A DNA stretch of 64,000 nucleotides from BOG-908 sp963850605 (GTDB lineage Bacteria; Pseudomonadota; Alphaproteobacteria; Acetobacterales; Acetobacteraceae): the NCBI GenBank assembly GCA_963850605.1, contig CAWKLX010000002.1, positions 1 to 64,000 of the forward strand, written 5' to 3'. A model generated the notes under the pieces. The model saw nothing but the letters and a program-made list of their open reading frames with translations. It searched no databases and was not told where the DNA came from. Shown here one piece after another: positions 50,358-58,767 of the stretch (the first letter of the stretch is position 1; every line of letters starts with the position of its first letter). Made by a program: the position numbers and the translations under genes.

Positions 50358-52083
50358 ACTTCTCCACCACTGGCAGATCCTGTGCCCGCACGGTCCCATG
50401 CTGACTAGCAAAAACCAGCTCCTGACCGCCCCCTTGCGACTGCGATACACCGCCGATGCGGTGCTCGCCGCTGTCGTAGATGGTCAGATGCCCGCCCTGT
50501 TCGATGGCGACGCGCCTCGCCTCCGGAAAACAGGCGTAGCGCACGCCGTCTTGCGCACCCGTGGCGGAGGGGCGGCCCAATCCGGCCGGCCACCAATCGT
50601 CCTGGGCCGGCGAGGGTTCGGCGGCGGGTTGCGGCGAATTGGCCAGGGCAGCGCACAGAGCGGCGACCCGCTCGCGCAGACCAGTATCGCCCATCGCGCC
50701 GACCTGGGTCATGCCGCCCGCCGACCACTGGCCCATGCCGCCCAGCTCCTTGTGGCTGAACTGCGCCATCCGCCCGCCGCCCCGTCGCACCGCGTCGGCC
50801 AGCACGCGCACGGCCTCCGCGCTCACCCCATATTGCCGCGCCAGCGCGTCAAAATCCGTCATACCGCCCTCCGGGTCTGTTGCCCGGACCAACGCAGGAC
50901 GGCCAACCAGGCTGCCGCATTGCTGGACTGCGTGCGCAGGCGACGGCCGAAGCAGCCAATCCAGTAGAGGCGCCCACAGCTCGGTTTGCGCGCTGCCGCC
51001 TGCCACCATGCCCACGTGCCCGGCTCTAGGACGGTGCACCGAGGCATTTGGCAGGCGCGCGGCCAGGGCGAGGGCGCTCTCCGCCGGCACGATGCGATCG
51101 CGCGCCGGCACGGCCACGAAACTCTCCATGGCCAGCCTTTCGGGCTGCACCACCTCGCCTGCCACCCGCCAGCCGCCCGCCTGGGGCGAATTGGCGCCAT
51201 ACCAGCCGCCCAGGACTTCGCGGGCGACGGGTGCTGGCAACGGCACGCCGTCGTTCAGCCAGTCTTCCAGGGCCACGAATTGCCGGGCGCGCGGGCTGTG
51301 CTGGTCCTGGGCGCCAAAGTCGCGGTATTTACGGCCCACGCCGCCCGGGTCGGCCAGGCTGAACAGGGCTTGGAGCGCATCGACCGGCAGGGCACCGGAC
51401 ATGCCCATCAAGGGTTCAAGGGCGGGCAGGCAACCGGCCAGGCGGCGCGGGCCCTCCGCCGTGGGGGACCAAAAGTCCCAAGGCGTGGCCAGCAAGGCCA
51501 CCCGCGCTACCAGACCGGGCCGTCGAAGGGCTGCGGCCACCGCCATCAGCCCCCCCATGCAGTAGCCGACCAGCGTGACTGGGCCGCCTAACGCCAGCAT
51601 CGCGCGTTCCAACCGGCCGGCGATATAGTCGGTCAAAGTGAACCGGCGTTCGGCCACGCCCGGCCACCCCCAATCCAGCAGCAGCGGCCGCACGCCGCCT
51701 GCACCCAGGAATCGCAGCATGGAGTGCCCCTCCATGAGGTCCAGCACATGGGCGCGATTGACCAGGCTGGGCACCACCAGCACGGGCGGACCACCCGACG
51801 TGCCGTAATCCAGCAGGCGCGACGAACCTTCTGTCCAGACGCTCGGCGGGTCGGCCAGGGTGCGCTGCCATGGGTGGCGGCGATAGGCGGCGATTCCGGC
51901 GATCAGCGCCGCATCCGGAAAGGCGCTCCGCAGATCAGCCGGTGATGGGGTTGGCAAGCCTGCGCTCAAGCTCGTCCACGCGCGCTGCCAGTCGGGCCAG
52001 TTCCCTGTCGCGTGCATCAGGTGCATCAGCAGCGGCCGCGGCCCCAGCCGGTGCAGCTTCCGTGGCAGGTCCGGCCGATCCAT
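50356..52083 (-). CDS. PhaC-like PHA synthase/hydrolase fused to a C-terminal domain
   Basis: The 575-residue product has two parts. Residues 1 to about 380 are an alpha/beta hydrolase of the PHA-synthase type with a Cys nucleophile: Cys175 in LVGYCMGGL, Asp329 in PARDRIVP and His356 in GHVGMVAGG. The N-terminal GPRPLLMHL matches this branch. From residue 408 a second unit starts MTDFDALARQYGVSAEAV, with FSHKELGGMGQWSAGGM, a small domain usually encoded by its own gene. An ATG with GGAGG directly before it (50862) and a -1-frame stop overlapping as ATGA suggest two ancestral genes now in one frame. The start was placed at 52083, so the first 149 bases overlap the upstream small gene. It likely acts in polyhydroxyalkanoate metabolism, next to phaR. 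Confidence 0.7.
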   Translation of the reverse strand: MDRPDLPRKLHRLGPRPLLMHLMHATGNWPDWQRAWTSLSAGLPTPSPADLRSAFPDAALIAGIAAYRRHPWQRTLADPPSVWTEGSSRLLDYGTSGGPPVLVVPSLVNRAHVLDLMEGHSMLRFLGAGGVRPLLLDWGWPGVAERRFTLTDYIAGRLERAMLALGGPVTLVGYCMGGLMAVAAALRRPGLVARVALLATPWDFWSPTAEGPRRLAGCLPALEPLMGMSGALPVDALQALFSLADPGGVGRKYRDFGAQDQHSPRARQFVALEDWLNDGVPLPAPVAREVLGGWYGANSPQAGGWRVAGEVVQPERLAMESFVAVPARDRIVPAESALALAARLPNASVHRPRAGHVGMVAGGSAQTELWAPLLDWLLRPSPAHAVQQCGSLVGRPALVRATDPEGGMTDFDALARQYGVSAEAVRVLADAVRRGGGRMAQFSHKELGGMGQWSAGGMTQVGAMGDTGLRERVAALCAALANSPQPAAEPSPAQDDWWPAGLGRPSATGAQDGVRYACFPEARRVAIEQGGHLTIYDSGEHRIGGVSQSQGGGQELVFASQHGTVRAQDLPVVEK

Positions 52084-52252
52084 CAGCGCGCCCCGCACCC
52101 GCCCAGGCCCGTGCCCAATCGGCCCATGCCGATACCGATATCGACCAAGCTTCTGCACGCTCCCGATCTGTGGCCGCGGCGCTCAGTTCGCTGTGCCAGA
52201 TCGTGATCCAGTCCTCGAGGATGGACTGGCGGTCGTCCAGGCCTCGCGTCAT
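51935..52252 (-). CDS. Small coiled-coil protein upstream of the PhaC-like gene
   Basis: A 105-residue hydrophilic protein: an N-terminal helical segment ILEDWITIWHSELSAAATDR, a Trp-rich AWADWARAWAG, an Ala/Pro linker, and a C-terminal coiled coil RELARLAARVDELERRLA. It resembles small PhaE-type partners of PHA synthases (inference). It starts 156 bases from the divergent phaR. Its last 149 bases are also read in another frame by the PhaC-like gene, an unusually long same-strand overlap. Confidence 0.55.
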   Translation of the reverse strand: MTRGLDDRQSILEDWITIWHSELSAAATDRERAEAWSISVSAWADWARAWAGAGRADGSAGPATEAAPAGAAAAADAPDARDRELARLAARVDELERRLANPITG

Positions 52253-52407
52253 GCCTCATCAGTCCAAACCGTGATTACACGCGCGGTATAGGCTACGCTG
52301 GCCGGCCCGTGAAGAAAGCCGGCCACAAGGTCGCGGCTCCGACTTGATTGGTGTGCAGTGCCGCATGCGTGCTAGGCCGGTCACGAAGATGCGAGGAGGA
52401 GGCCCCG

Positions 52408-53046
52408 ATGACCCAGATCGAAGGACCACGCCCGGAGGCGGAGGTGCCTTTGGCGGCACCGGTCGTCGTCAAGAAATACGCCAATCGACGCCTCTACAAT
52501 ACCGAAAGCTCGAGCTACATCACGCTCGACACGCTGGCCGACATGGTACGCCACGGCCGTGATTTCGTTGTGTATGACGCCCGCAGCGGCGAGGACATAA
52601 CGCGAAGCGTGCTGACGCAGATCATCGTTGAAGAGGAGAGCAAGGGCCGCGCCTTGCTGCCCACCACCTTCCTGCGGCAGCTCATCGGGTTCTATGGCGA
52701 CAGCATCGGCGGCCTGGTGCCCCGCTATCTTGAGCACACCATGGGCGCCATCGCCCGCCAGCAGGAGCAGATGCGCGCGGCCATGCAGCAGACGATGGGC
52801 AGCCTGCTGCCGCCCGGGCTGGACGAAATGCGCCGGCAGAACGTGGCGATGATGGAAAGGGCGATGAGCCTGTTCAGCCCGTTCTACCGTCCGCCCGGCT
52901 CGGAAGGCGAGGCCCTGTTATCCGTGGTGGAGGCGCACCCGGCCGGAGCCTCGGCCGATCAGGCGCGGATCGAAGCGTTGCAGCATGAAGTCGAGATGCT
53001 GCGCGCCAAGCTGGCCGAGCAGACGGACACACTCAAGCCCAACTGA
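52408..53046 (+). CDS. phaR: Polyhydroxyalkanoate synthesis repressor PhaR
   Basis: A 212-residue regulator. The PHB_acc_N DNA-binding domain is unmistakable at residues 20-80: VVKKYANRRLYNTESSSYI, TLDTLADMVRHG and FVVYDARSGEDITRSVLTQI. A PHB_acc domain (FLRQLIGFYGDSIGGLVPRY) follows, then a coiled coil that likely contacts PHA granules. PhaR senses PHA and represses phasin and synthase genes. GAGGAGGA before the ATG at 52408. It is divergent from the PhaC-like operon, whose promoter region contains a TGC-rich stretch (52353-52372). Confidence 0.92.
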   Translation: MTQIEGPRPEAEVPLAAPVVVKKYANRRLYNTESSSYITLDTLADMVRHGRDFVVYDARSGEDITRSVLTQIIVEEESKGRALLPTTFLRQLIGFYGDSIGGLVPRYLEHTMGAIARQQEQMRAAMQQTMGSLLPPGLDEMRRQNVAMMERAMSLFSPFYRPPGSEGEALLSVVEAHPAGASADQARIEALQHEVEMLRAKLAEQTDTLKPN

Positions 53047-53311
53047 CAGGGGCTACACTGCATTCGGACGTCGCGCGACCATTTCGTTCGCATACGCTCC
53101 AGTATGTTCGCGCGGCCATGAGCCCGGCTGAAAAGATTTTCAATGCGCCGACGTATTGTCGTGCGGAGTTCCCTCAATCCGGGGTAGAGTAGGACTACGC
53201 CCGGCAACGGGTCGGCCGGCACCGGTCTAGGGACGATGCGCTGAACCGCGCCGCATGCGGCCAGGTCTCGCGCCAGAAACAGGGGTGACGACGTGAACGA
53301 TACCGAGCTGG

Positions 53312-53740
53312 TTGCGCCTGACGTGTTTGCCGAGGCCAGAACCCGACAGCTTGCCGGGCAAACCTTCGCCGCGGGCCAACACCGCCGACCGGCATGTTGG
53401 CGCCCGGATCCGCGAACGCCGGATCATGCTGGGCCTATCGCAACAGCAATTGGCCAGCATGATAGGGGTGACCTATCAACAAGCGCACAAATATGAGCGC
53501 GGACTGAACCGTATTTCCGCCGGCCGGCTTTATGACATCGCTAGCGTCCTGAGCGTGCCGATCTCCTGGTTTTTCGAGGGTATGGACGAGGAGAGCAGCG
53601 TCGCAGAACTCAGCCCACGCCAGCGTATGTGCTTGGAGCTGGCACGAAACTTCGCCTTGATCGACAACTTGAAGCACCAGGAAGCTCTGAGCCAGATGGC
53701 CAGGGCATTGGCTCAGGCGGAGGCGGCGGGCACCGCCTGA
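53312..53740 (+). CDS. XRE-family helix-turn-helix regulator, N-terminus uncertain
   Basis: The HTH core reads RHVGARIRERRIMLGLSQQQ, then LASMIGVTYQQAHKYERGLN and RISAGRLYDIASVLSVPISW with FFEGMD, the pattern of an alphaproteobacterial XRE subgroup. A helical C-terminal tail with QEALSQMARALAQAEA follows. The frame opens at a TTG (53312). A GTG at 53293 in another frame begins a plausible MNDTELVAPDVFAEARTRQ, so a frameshift between 53385 and 53400 may separate the true start from the HTH. Targets are unknown. The 265-base gap before it carries no other recognisable feature. Confidence 0.7.
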   Translation: MRLTCLPRPEPDSLPGKPSPRANTADRHVGARIRERRIMLGLSQQQLASMIGVTYQQAHKYERGLNRISAGRLYDIASVLSVPISWFFEGMDEESSVAELSPRQRMCLELARNFALIDNLKHQEALSQMARALAQAEAAGTA

Positions 53741-53811
53741 GCGCTATATCCCGGCTCCGCGCCGTCGCTGGACCGGAACCTACGCCTGCCAAACCTTGTC
53801 GGCGCTCTGTG

Positions 53812-53994
53812 TCAGCCGCGAGCCCAGCGATGCTCGTGCACAAGACCCTCGTCGTGGTCGTGGGTTCGGTGGCCATGCTGGTGTGTGCCGCGGTCCTCGC
53901 CGTGCTTGCCACCGGGGGGCGTATTGCGGGCCCACTGGTGGCTATGCACCAGTCCGTCATCGTAGAAGTCGCAGGTTGGGGCGGCGTAGGTCAT
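53812..53994 (-). CDS. Putative His-rich small protein with repeated GLVHxHxWAR motif
   Basis: A 60-codon minus-strand ORF (ATG at 53994). Residues 11-23 read YDDGLVHSHQWAR and residues 47-59 read HDEGLVHEHRWAR, exactly 36 residues apart, separated by a His/Gly-rich linker. The regular spacing and ten His suggest metal binding. The opposite strand can be read as a Val/Leu-rich segment (from 53830), which looks like an antisense artefact of the same repeat. The surrounding gap 53741-54139 contains no other candidate. Whether it is translated is unproven. Confidence 0.4.
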   Translation of the reverse strand: MTYAAPTCDFYDDGLVHSHQWARNTPPGGKHGEDRGTHQHGHRTHDHDEGLVHEHRWARG

Positions 53995-54139
53995 GACGGC
54001 GTGCTCCTGGTCGATGCGTCGTCACATCTACGCACGGGGCGATCAACGTTTCACGCCGGTGGCTTCGGCGCGGCTGGAATGGTGTAAAGGCGTACACACC
54101 CCCACCTGTAAACCTGTCGCGCGCTTGTAAACCGACGGG

Positions 54140-55270
54140 TTACCAGGTGATCGTGCCGAGACGCGCCAGGGGAATGTGCCCGACGGACAGAGTGCGATCA
54201 CGCAGAGTGAACGGCAGCCGGACGGCGCCGCGTCCATCATGTGGCATGACCGCAAGCATTGCCTTTGCGGTCAATCCCACACCGGGCGTAATCAGGCCGC
54301 CGCTGGACGCTGCATCCAACGCGGCATCGGTGCCTTCGGCCTGCACGTGGCCATCGCCAACCGGCTGGAGTTCGCCGTCCAGCCCGAGCACCGCCGACCA
54401 GTCCAGCAGAAGCGGCCCCCAGCGTAATCTTGCCTCGTTGATCCGCACACGGCCACCACCATCCCGCCACGCAACGGCCTGCGCCGCGGCCCGGGTCCGC
54501 CCAGGAAGGGCCGATACCCCGTCCGCCCCGGTCGGCAAGCCAACCAGAGCCAACTCGGCACCCGCGTCGGTGATCGTGGCGCCCAGCGGCCAGCGGCCGA
54601 CATCCGGCAGGCCGACGTCGTGCGCGCGCGCATCGACGACGACAGACGTCACCTTCTGGCCACCAAAACCAGCCGACACGTGCTGCTGGTGCATGGTCAG
54701 CCGCAAGGTCGCGATCTGCACGTCCTGCGGGTTGCGCGACCCCGCGATACCGCCTGCCACACCGTCCGCCTGAAACGTCGCCCATTGCCCGGCAGGGGCC
54801 GATACACTGATCCGCGCCTCCGCCCGCGTTGCGACGAAGCCGAGATCGGGTGCGTGGGACAGACGCAGGAATTGCTGCCCTTGCGCCGACAGCACGAGCG
54901 TCAGCGGATGCCGCAGGGAGATCCGGGCGAGCAGCCGGTCGGCGGACCATGCCAGCCCCCCAGGCATGATCCGTTCGCCGCCGGAGATCGCCGGCCGGTC
55001 AACACTCAGCGTCGCGGCGAACGGCCAGCCGCCAACCGTGCGATCCCCTGTCGTGACCGTCCAGCCATGCTGGGCGGCCGCGGCGAGTACTGACGCGACC
55101 TGCATGAGCAACACTTGGCTGGCGATCAGCCAAATCAGCCCGTGCAGCGCCATCGCTCCGGCGAACACGATCACAACACAAAGGACGGGTCTCCTTGAGA
55201 CCTGGTCGCGTATCGTCACGGCAAACTCATCCACATACCCGGACAGCCGGCCAGGCGCGCGCGACGCCAT
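54140..55270 (-). CDS. DUF2125 domain protein
   Basis: A 376-residue protein with one N-terminal membrane helix (residues about 29-52, LCVVIVFAGAMALHGLIWLI) and a large periplasmic part. The region AAAAQHGWTVTTGDRTVGGWPFAATLSVDRP followed by LAWSADRLLARISLRHP is diagnostic of DUF2125, an alphaproteobacterial envelope family of unknown function with a repetitive beta structure. Its end, VRLPFTLRDRTLSVGHIPLA, is also typical. The next gene upstream on this strand ends 160 bases after... no gene overlaps it on either side; plsC lies 162 bases away on the same strand. Confidence 0.8.
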   Translation of the reverse strand: MASRAPGRLSGYVDEFAVTIRDQVSRRPVLCVVIVFAGAMALHGLIWLIASQVLLMQVASVLAAAAQHGWTVTTGDRTVGGWPFAATLSVDRPAISGGERIMPGGLAWSADRLLARISLRHPLTLVLSAQGQQFLRLSHAPDLGFVATRAEARISVSAPAGQWATFQADGVAGGIAGSRNPQDVQIATLRLTMHQQHVSAGFGGQKVTSVVVDARAHDVGLPDVGRWPLGATITDAGAELALVGLPTGADGVSALPGRTRAAAQAVAWRDGGGRVRINEARLRWGPLLLDWSAVLGLDGELQPVGDGHVQAEGTDAALDAASSGGLITPGVGLTAKAMLAVMPHDGRGAVRLPFTLRDRTLSVGHIPLARLGTITW

Positions 55271-55431
55271 CCGGCAAGACAGGGTGCGGGCAGCAGCATC
55301 ACGATTTCGTGCACATTCCGAAAGTCACGCATTTTCAATATGAAAGACCAAATCATCCCCAACCTGTCAGCTTGACGAGGCACGCGGGCGGCCCGCCGTC
55401 AGGTGTGGCAAAAGACTGTGAAGCGAGTGTC

Positions 55432-56211
55432 TTAACCTGTTTCGGTCGGCACGTGCGGGGGCGCGGATCGGGACTCTTCCACAGGGTTACCCACACCCTT
55501 GACCATGTTGAAGCCGACTTCCTCCGCCTCCCGCCAGAACTGCTCGATGCCGGCCAGCAGCGCCTGCCGATTGCCGGGCGCCAGGGGTGGGCCGATCGCG
55601 ACATGGATCCGCCCGGCCCGTTTGCCGAAGGGATTGCGAGGCCAGCAACGGCCGGAGTCGGTGGCCACAGGCAGAACCGGCAGCCCGGTTCGTGCGGCGA
55701 TCGCAGCCACACCCGGCTGCAATGCCACCCGCTCACCCGGCGGAATGCGTGTCCCCTCCGGGAATATGACGATCTGACGGGACTGCGCGACGGCCTGCAT
55801 GGTGGCCGCGAGCAGGCCGCGCAACGCCGCCGCGCCGGCGGCGCGATCGACCGGGATCATGCCCGCTGGCTCCAGCAAGGGTCCGAATAGCGGAATCCGG
55901 CGCAGCTCCTCCTTCATCACGTAGCTTGGCCGGTCCAGAAGCTGCATCCATAGCAGCGTGTCGAACGCCGACTGATGCTGGCTGGCGAGCAGGACCGGGC
56001 CCTCCGCCGGTATGTGTTCCATCCCGCTGACGACGACATGGATGCCGCAGATGGCCGGCAGTCCCCCGAGTATGGTGCGTGCCCAGCGCTGCGCTAGCGG
56101 CAACGCCAAATGACGGGCAAACAGCCGCACCGGAAGCCCTGCGAGGCCGAAGGCGGTCGTCAGGCCGTGAAGCCAGACTTCGAAGATGGCGGACCGTAAT
56201 CGCTCCATCAT
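55432..56211 (-). CDS. plsC: 1-acyl-sn-glycerol-3-phosphate acyltransferase
   Basis: A 259-residue membrane-associated acyltransferase making phosphatidic acid. The catalytic motif SQHQSAFDTLL (HxxxxD) is near residues 78-88, GMIPVDR near 116 and IVIFPEGTR near 148. An N-terminal hydrophobic helix anchors it. The start overlaps the ydcF stop by four bases, so it is the last gene of the ftsE-ftsX-ydcF-plsC operon. The C-terminal 40 residues extend beyond the usual domain. Confidence 0.9.
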   Translation of the reverse strand: MMERLRSAIFEVWLHGLTTAFGLAGLPVRLFARHLALPLAQRWARTILGGLPAICGIHVVVSGMEHIPAEGPVLLASQHQSAFDTLLWMQLLDRPSYVMKEELRRIPLFGPLLEPAGMIPVDRAAGAAALRGLLAATMQAVAQSRQIVIFPEGTRIPPGERVALQPGVAAIAARTGLPVLPVATDSGRCWPRNPFGKRAGRIHVAIGPPLAPGNRQALLAGIEQFWREAEEVGFNMVKGVGNPVEESRSAPPHVPTETG

Positions 56212-56849
56212 GGCGCGGGGCCAACGCGACCCGCCGGCCCGGGCGCCGCCTCCGTCCCCAGCCGGGCTAGGTCGAGCGATGCCGCCAGATATTTGGTGTA
56301 CTCGCCCGCCAGCAGGCGCAGCGTGCCGAGGTGAAGCAGGTGCCCGTTCCGCCTAAGCGCCGGCGGCAGCACCGGGACGGCAACCAGCGCCACCCCGGGC
56401 AGGCTGCGTTGCAGCTCGGTGAGTGCACGCCGCATGTGATAGCTGGCTGTCACCACGAGCAGCGAGTGCAGGCCCTCGGCCGCGACCCAGTCGGCCGCCT
56501 CGTCGGCATTGCCGGTCGTGCTGGTGGCCTCTCGCCCCAGCGTGATCCGGCCAGCGAGCGACGCGGCATTAGTTCCGGTGCCTCGCAGCAGCGCGCCCAG
56601 TTCCGCTCCATGGCCCACGCCGGAGATGAGCATCACCCGCGCCCGCCCGCCTTGGAGCAAACGCACGCCGGTGGCGATCCGGTCGGCCCCGCCGGTCAGG
56701 ACGACGATGCCGTCCGCGCGATCGGGCGTGGCGGCGGCGGGCGCTGCCCCCAGCTCGGCCGTTCCCAGCACGAACCACGCGAATCCCGCCAGCCAAATGG
56801 CCGCGAGCACACCGGCCAGCAAGGCCGAGGCCCAGAGCAGGCGCCTCAT
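56208..56849 (-). CDS. YdcF-like DUF218 protein
   Basis: A 213-residue protein: an N-terminal membrane helix (residues 4-30) followed by the DUF218 Rossmann-like domain. Conserved elements are ADGIVVLTGGADRIATGVRL, MLISGVGHG, STTGNADEAADWV and LLVVTASYHMRRALTEL. Homologues (ElyC, SanA, YdcF) act in envelope integrity. Four-base overlaps join it to ftsX above and plsC below. Confidence 0.85.
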   Translation of the reverse strand: MRRLLWASALLAGVLAAIWLAGFAWFVLGTAELGAAPAAATPDRADGIVVLTGGADRIATGVRLLQGGRARVMLISGVGHGAELGALLRGTGTNAASLAGRITLGREATSTTGNADEAADWVAAEGLHSLLVVTASYHMRRALTELQRSLPGVALVAVPVLPPALRRNGHLLHLGTLRLLAGEYTKYLAASLDLARLGTEAAPGPAGRVGPAP

Positions 56850-57757
56850 GCCGGGCGCCTGAGCCACAGCCGGATCGTCACCTGTGCGGTCAACCAGGCG
56901 CATGCACCGCTGGCGGCGGGAACGCATGCGGCCAACAGCCAGGGCAGTATGGGAGAACGACGAAGCACGGCCCAGATGTCTGCCTGGGAACCCGGTCCGA
57001 TTGCTGCGGGCGTCACCAGCCAGGTGACGGCTATCAATACCGGCACAGCCAGCGCTGCCCCCAGTAGCGCCCCGCCCGCCGACAGCCGGCCGACACGGCC
57101 AGCCCAGCGGGACGCGATCAGCCCCTCCGAGGCGCCCAGACCGTGTATGATGCCCATGGCCGAATGCTGGCCGGCAAGCGCGCCGCGTGCCGCCGCGGCC
57201 AAAAGGCAGACGGCCAAGCCCACGGCCAGGCCGGCGCCGGCCCACGCCACCGCCTGCCACCGGGTAGCGACACGCCCTACGCCCGTCAGCCACTCGGGGG
57301 CCGGCTCCAGCTGCGTCCCTGGCGCCAACCGGGCCAATTGCGGCGCCAGCCAAGGAGGTGCCTCACCGCGCAGCTCGAAAGTTGCGGGCAGCAGGTCCGC
57401 CGGAATGCTGGTGTCACCACTCAGCCATGGCGCGAGCAGGCCGCCGAGTTCGGTGGGCGGCAGACGGCGCGCGTTCAACCCCGCCACTCCCGCCAGGGAA
57501 GCGGCCACCACCTCGCCCCTCGTGCCGGGAGCTTGCGCGGCCGGCGCTCCGGGTTGCGGCACCATCACCATCGCTGGCGGCCTGGCCTGAGCCTGCCACG
57601 TGCCGGCCTGTTCGACGAGGGTCAGGGCCGCCGTCCAGGCCAGGATCACGCCGAACGATACGCCCGCCGCCAGCGCCGGAAGTGCGCCGCCGGGCATGGC
57701 CTGGCGCAGCGCCAATAAGTCGTCGGCGGCCCATCGGCCGGTGCGCTGCCCCATCAC
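56846..57757 (-). CDS. ftsX: Cell-division permease FtsX-like
   Basis: A 303-residue membrane protein with four predicted helices: one near residues 28-50, then three between about 165 and 295. A periplasmic loop lies between the first and second, as in FtsX. The extracellular domain is Pro- and Ala-rich and diverged. FtsX with FtsE controls peptidoglycan hydrolases at the division site. The stop overlaps ydcF and the start overlaps ftsE. Confidence 0.82.
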   Translation of the reverse strand: MMGQRTGRWAADDLLALRQAMPGGALPALAAGVSFGVILAWTAALTLVEQAGTWQAQARPPAMVMVPQPGAPAAQAPGTRGEVVAASLAGVAGLNARRLPPTELGGLLAPWLSGDTSIPADLLPATFELRGEAPPWLAPQLARLAPGTQLEPAPEWLTGVGRVATRWQAVAWAGAGLAVGLAVCLLAAAARGALAGQHSAMGIIHGLGASEGLIASRWAGRVGRLSAGGALLGAALAVPVLIAVTWLVTPAAIGPGSQADIWAVLRRSPILPWLLAACVPAASGACAWLTAQVTIRLWLRRPA

Positions 57758-58449
57758 CCGGCACGCGGTGCCACTGCCGGCGTATCGACGACCAGCCTGC
57801 CCTGCGCCAGGCGCAATGCGCGAGCCGGGTGACGCGCCACGAGTGCCATGTCGCGCGTGGCGACCAGTACCGTCGTTCCTAGCCGGTTCAGCTCTGCCAG
57901 CAAGGTCATCAGGCGGTCAGCCTGGCCGTCATCGAGGTTTTGGGCGGGCTCGTCGGCCAGCAACAAGGCGGGGCGCGCGATCACGGCGCGGGCGATGGCG
58001 ACACGCTGCCGTTCCCCGCCCGACAACTGCCCGGGATGTGCCTCGGCCCTGCCGTCCAGCCCCACCCAGCGCAGGATCTCGGTGACGTCCGCACTCAGCT
58101 GCGGCTCTGGCCGTCGTGACAGGCGTAGGGGCAGGGCCACGTTGTCGAACGCCGAGAGGTGGGGGAGCAACCTGAAATCCTGGTGGATGGTGCCGATCCG
58201 CTGCCTTAGTCCCGGCAGTGCGCGCCGGTCCGGCTTCGCGACATCAGTGTCGAGAACATGCAGCACGCCCGAAGTGGGCCGCACCGCGAGCGTGAGCAGG
58301 CCAAGCAGGCTGGTTTTGCCCGCCCCTGAGGCGCCGAGCAGCCAGCCAAAGGCGCCCGCCCCCAGGGTGAAGCCGAGATCCCTCAGCACATAGGGGCCCG
58401 CGCCGTAGCGTAATCCGACCCCCTCCGCCCTGATCATCGCTTTTGCCAT
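57754..58449 (-). CDS. ftsE: Cell-division ATPase FtsE with atypical Q- and H-loops
   Basis: A 231-residue ABC ATPase partner of FtsX. Walker A is GASGAGKTS (39-47), signature QLSGGERQR (141-149) and Walker B ALLLADEPAQNLDD (161-174). Two conserved positions differ from ordinary FtsE. The Q-loop reads IHQDFRLLPHLS, with His89 where Phe is usual. The switch His is replaced by Arg199 in LVATRDMALV (normally ATHD or ATHN). Catalytic Glu in DEP is kept, so ATP binding is likely but hydrolysis may be altered. Start at ATG 58449. Confidence 0.85.
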   Translation of the reverse strand: MAKAMIRAEGVGLRYGAGPYVLRDLGFTLGAGAFGWLLGASGAGKTSLLGLLTLAVRPTSGVLHVLDTDVAKPDRRALPGLRQRIGTIHQDFRLLPHLSAFDNVALPLRLSRRPEPQLSADVTEILRWVGLDGRAEAHPGQLSGGERQRVAIARAVIARPALLLADEPAQNLDDGQADRLMTLLAELNRLGTTVLVATRDMALVARHPARALRLAQGRLVVDTPAVAPRAG

Positions 58450-58527
58450 CCAAGATCGTCCGGCCGTTTTGCCGCGCCGGCCGCGTGATTGCCAAGCGTG
58501 GCGCGCCTGCCCAGGATGTGGCGACCC

Positions 58528-58767
58528 ATGCGTATCGATTGTCCCGGCTGTGCGGCCGCCTACGACGTGCCGGCCAGCGTCCTGACCGCGCGGCGGGTGA
58601 TGCGCTGCGCCCGTTGCGGCACCGAGTTCACGCCGCAGGCCCCGTTCCCCAGGGCACCGGCACACGTCGCGACCCCCGACCCCATCCCGGCCACACCCGC
58701 CGTTGTCCCGCCCGAAACGGTGGTTGCCGCGGACGATCGTCTAGGCCTGTCGGTGCTGCCGCAGTGA
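58528..58767 (+). CDS. Zinc-ribbon protein (MJ0042-type)
   Basis: A 79-residue protein beginning MRIDCPGCAAAYDVP and containing MRCARCGTEF, two CxxC knuckles of an MJ0042-type zinc ribbon. A Pro-rich tail follows. In related genomes such ribbons precede a hydrophobic segment in one polypeptide. Here the stop (TGA) at 58765 overlaps a GTG at 58764. It is divergent from ftsE. Confidence 0.75.
   Translation: MRIDCPGCAAAYDVPASVLTARRVMRCARCGTEFTPQAPFPRAPAHVATPDPIPATPAVVPPETVVAADDRLGLSVLPQ

Noticed and set aside
53047..53311. Small RNA gene in the gap after phaR
   Set aside because: Only weak inverted repeats and no clear promoter or terminator; insufficient support.
53830..54087. Plus-strand frame with a hydrophobic segment (LVHKTLVVVVGSVAML)
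   Set aside because: Its hydrophobic run is the complement of the His-rich repeats on the minus strand. It contains the same duplication but no other protein-like feature.
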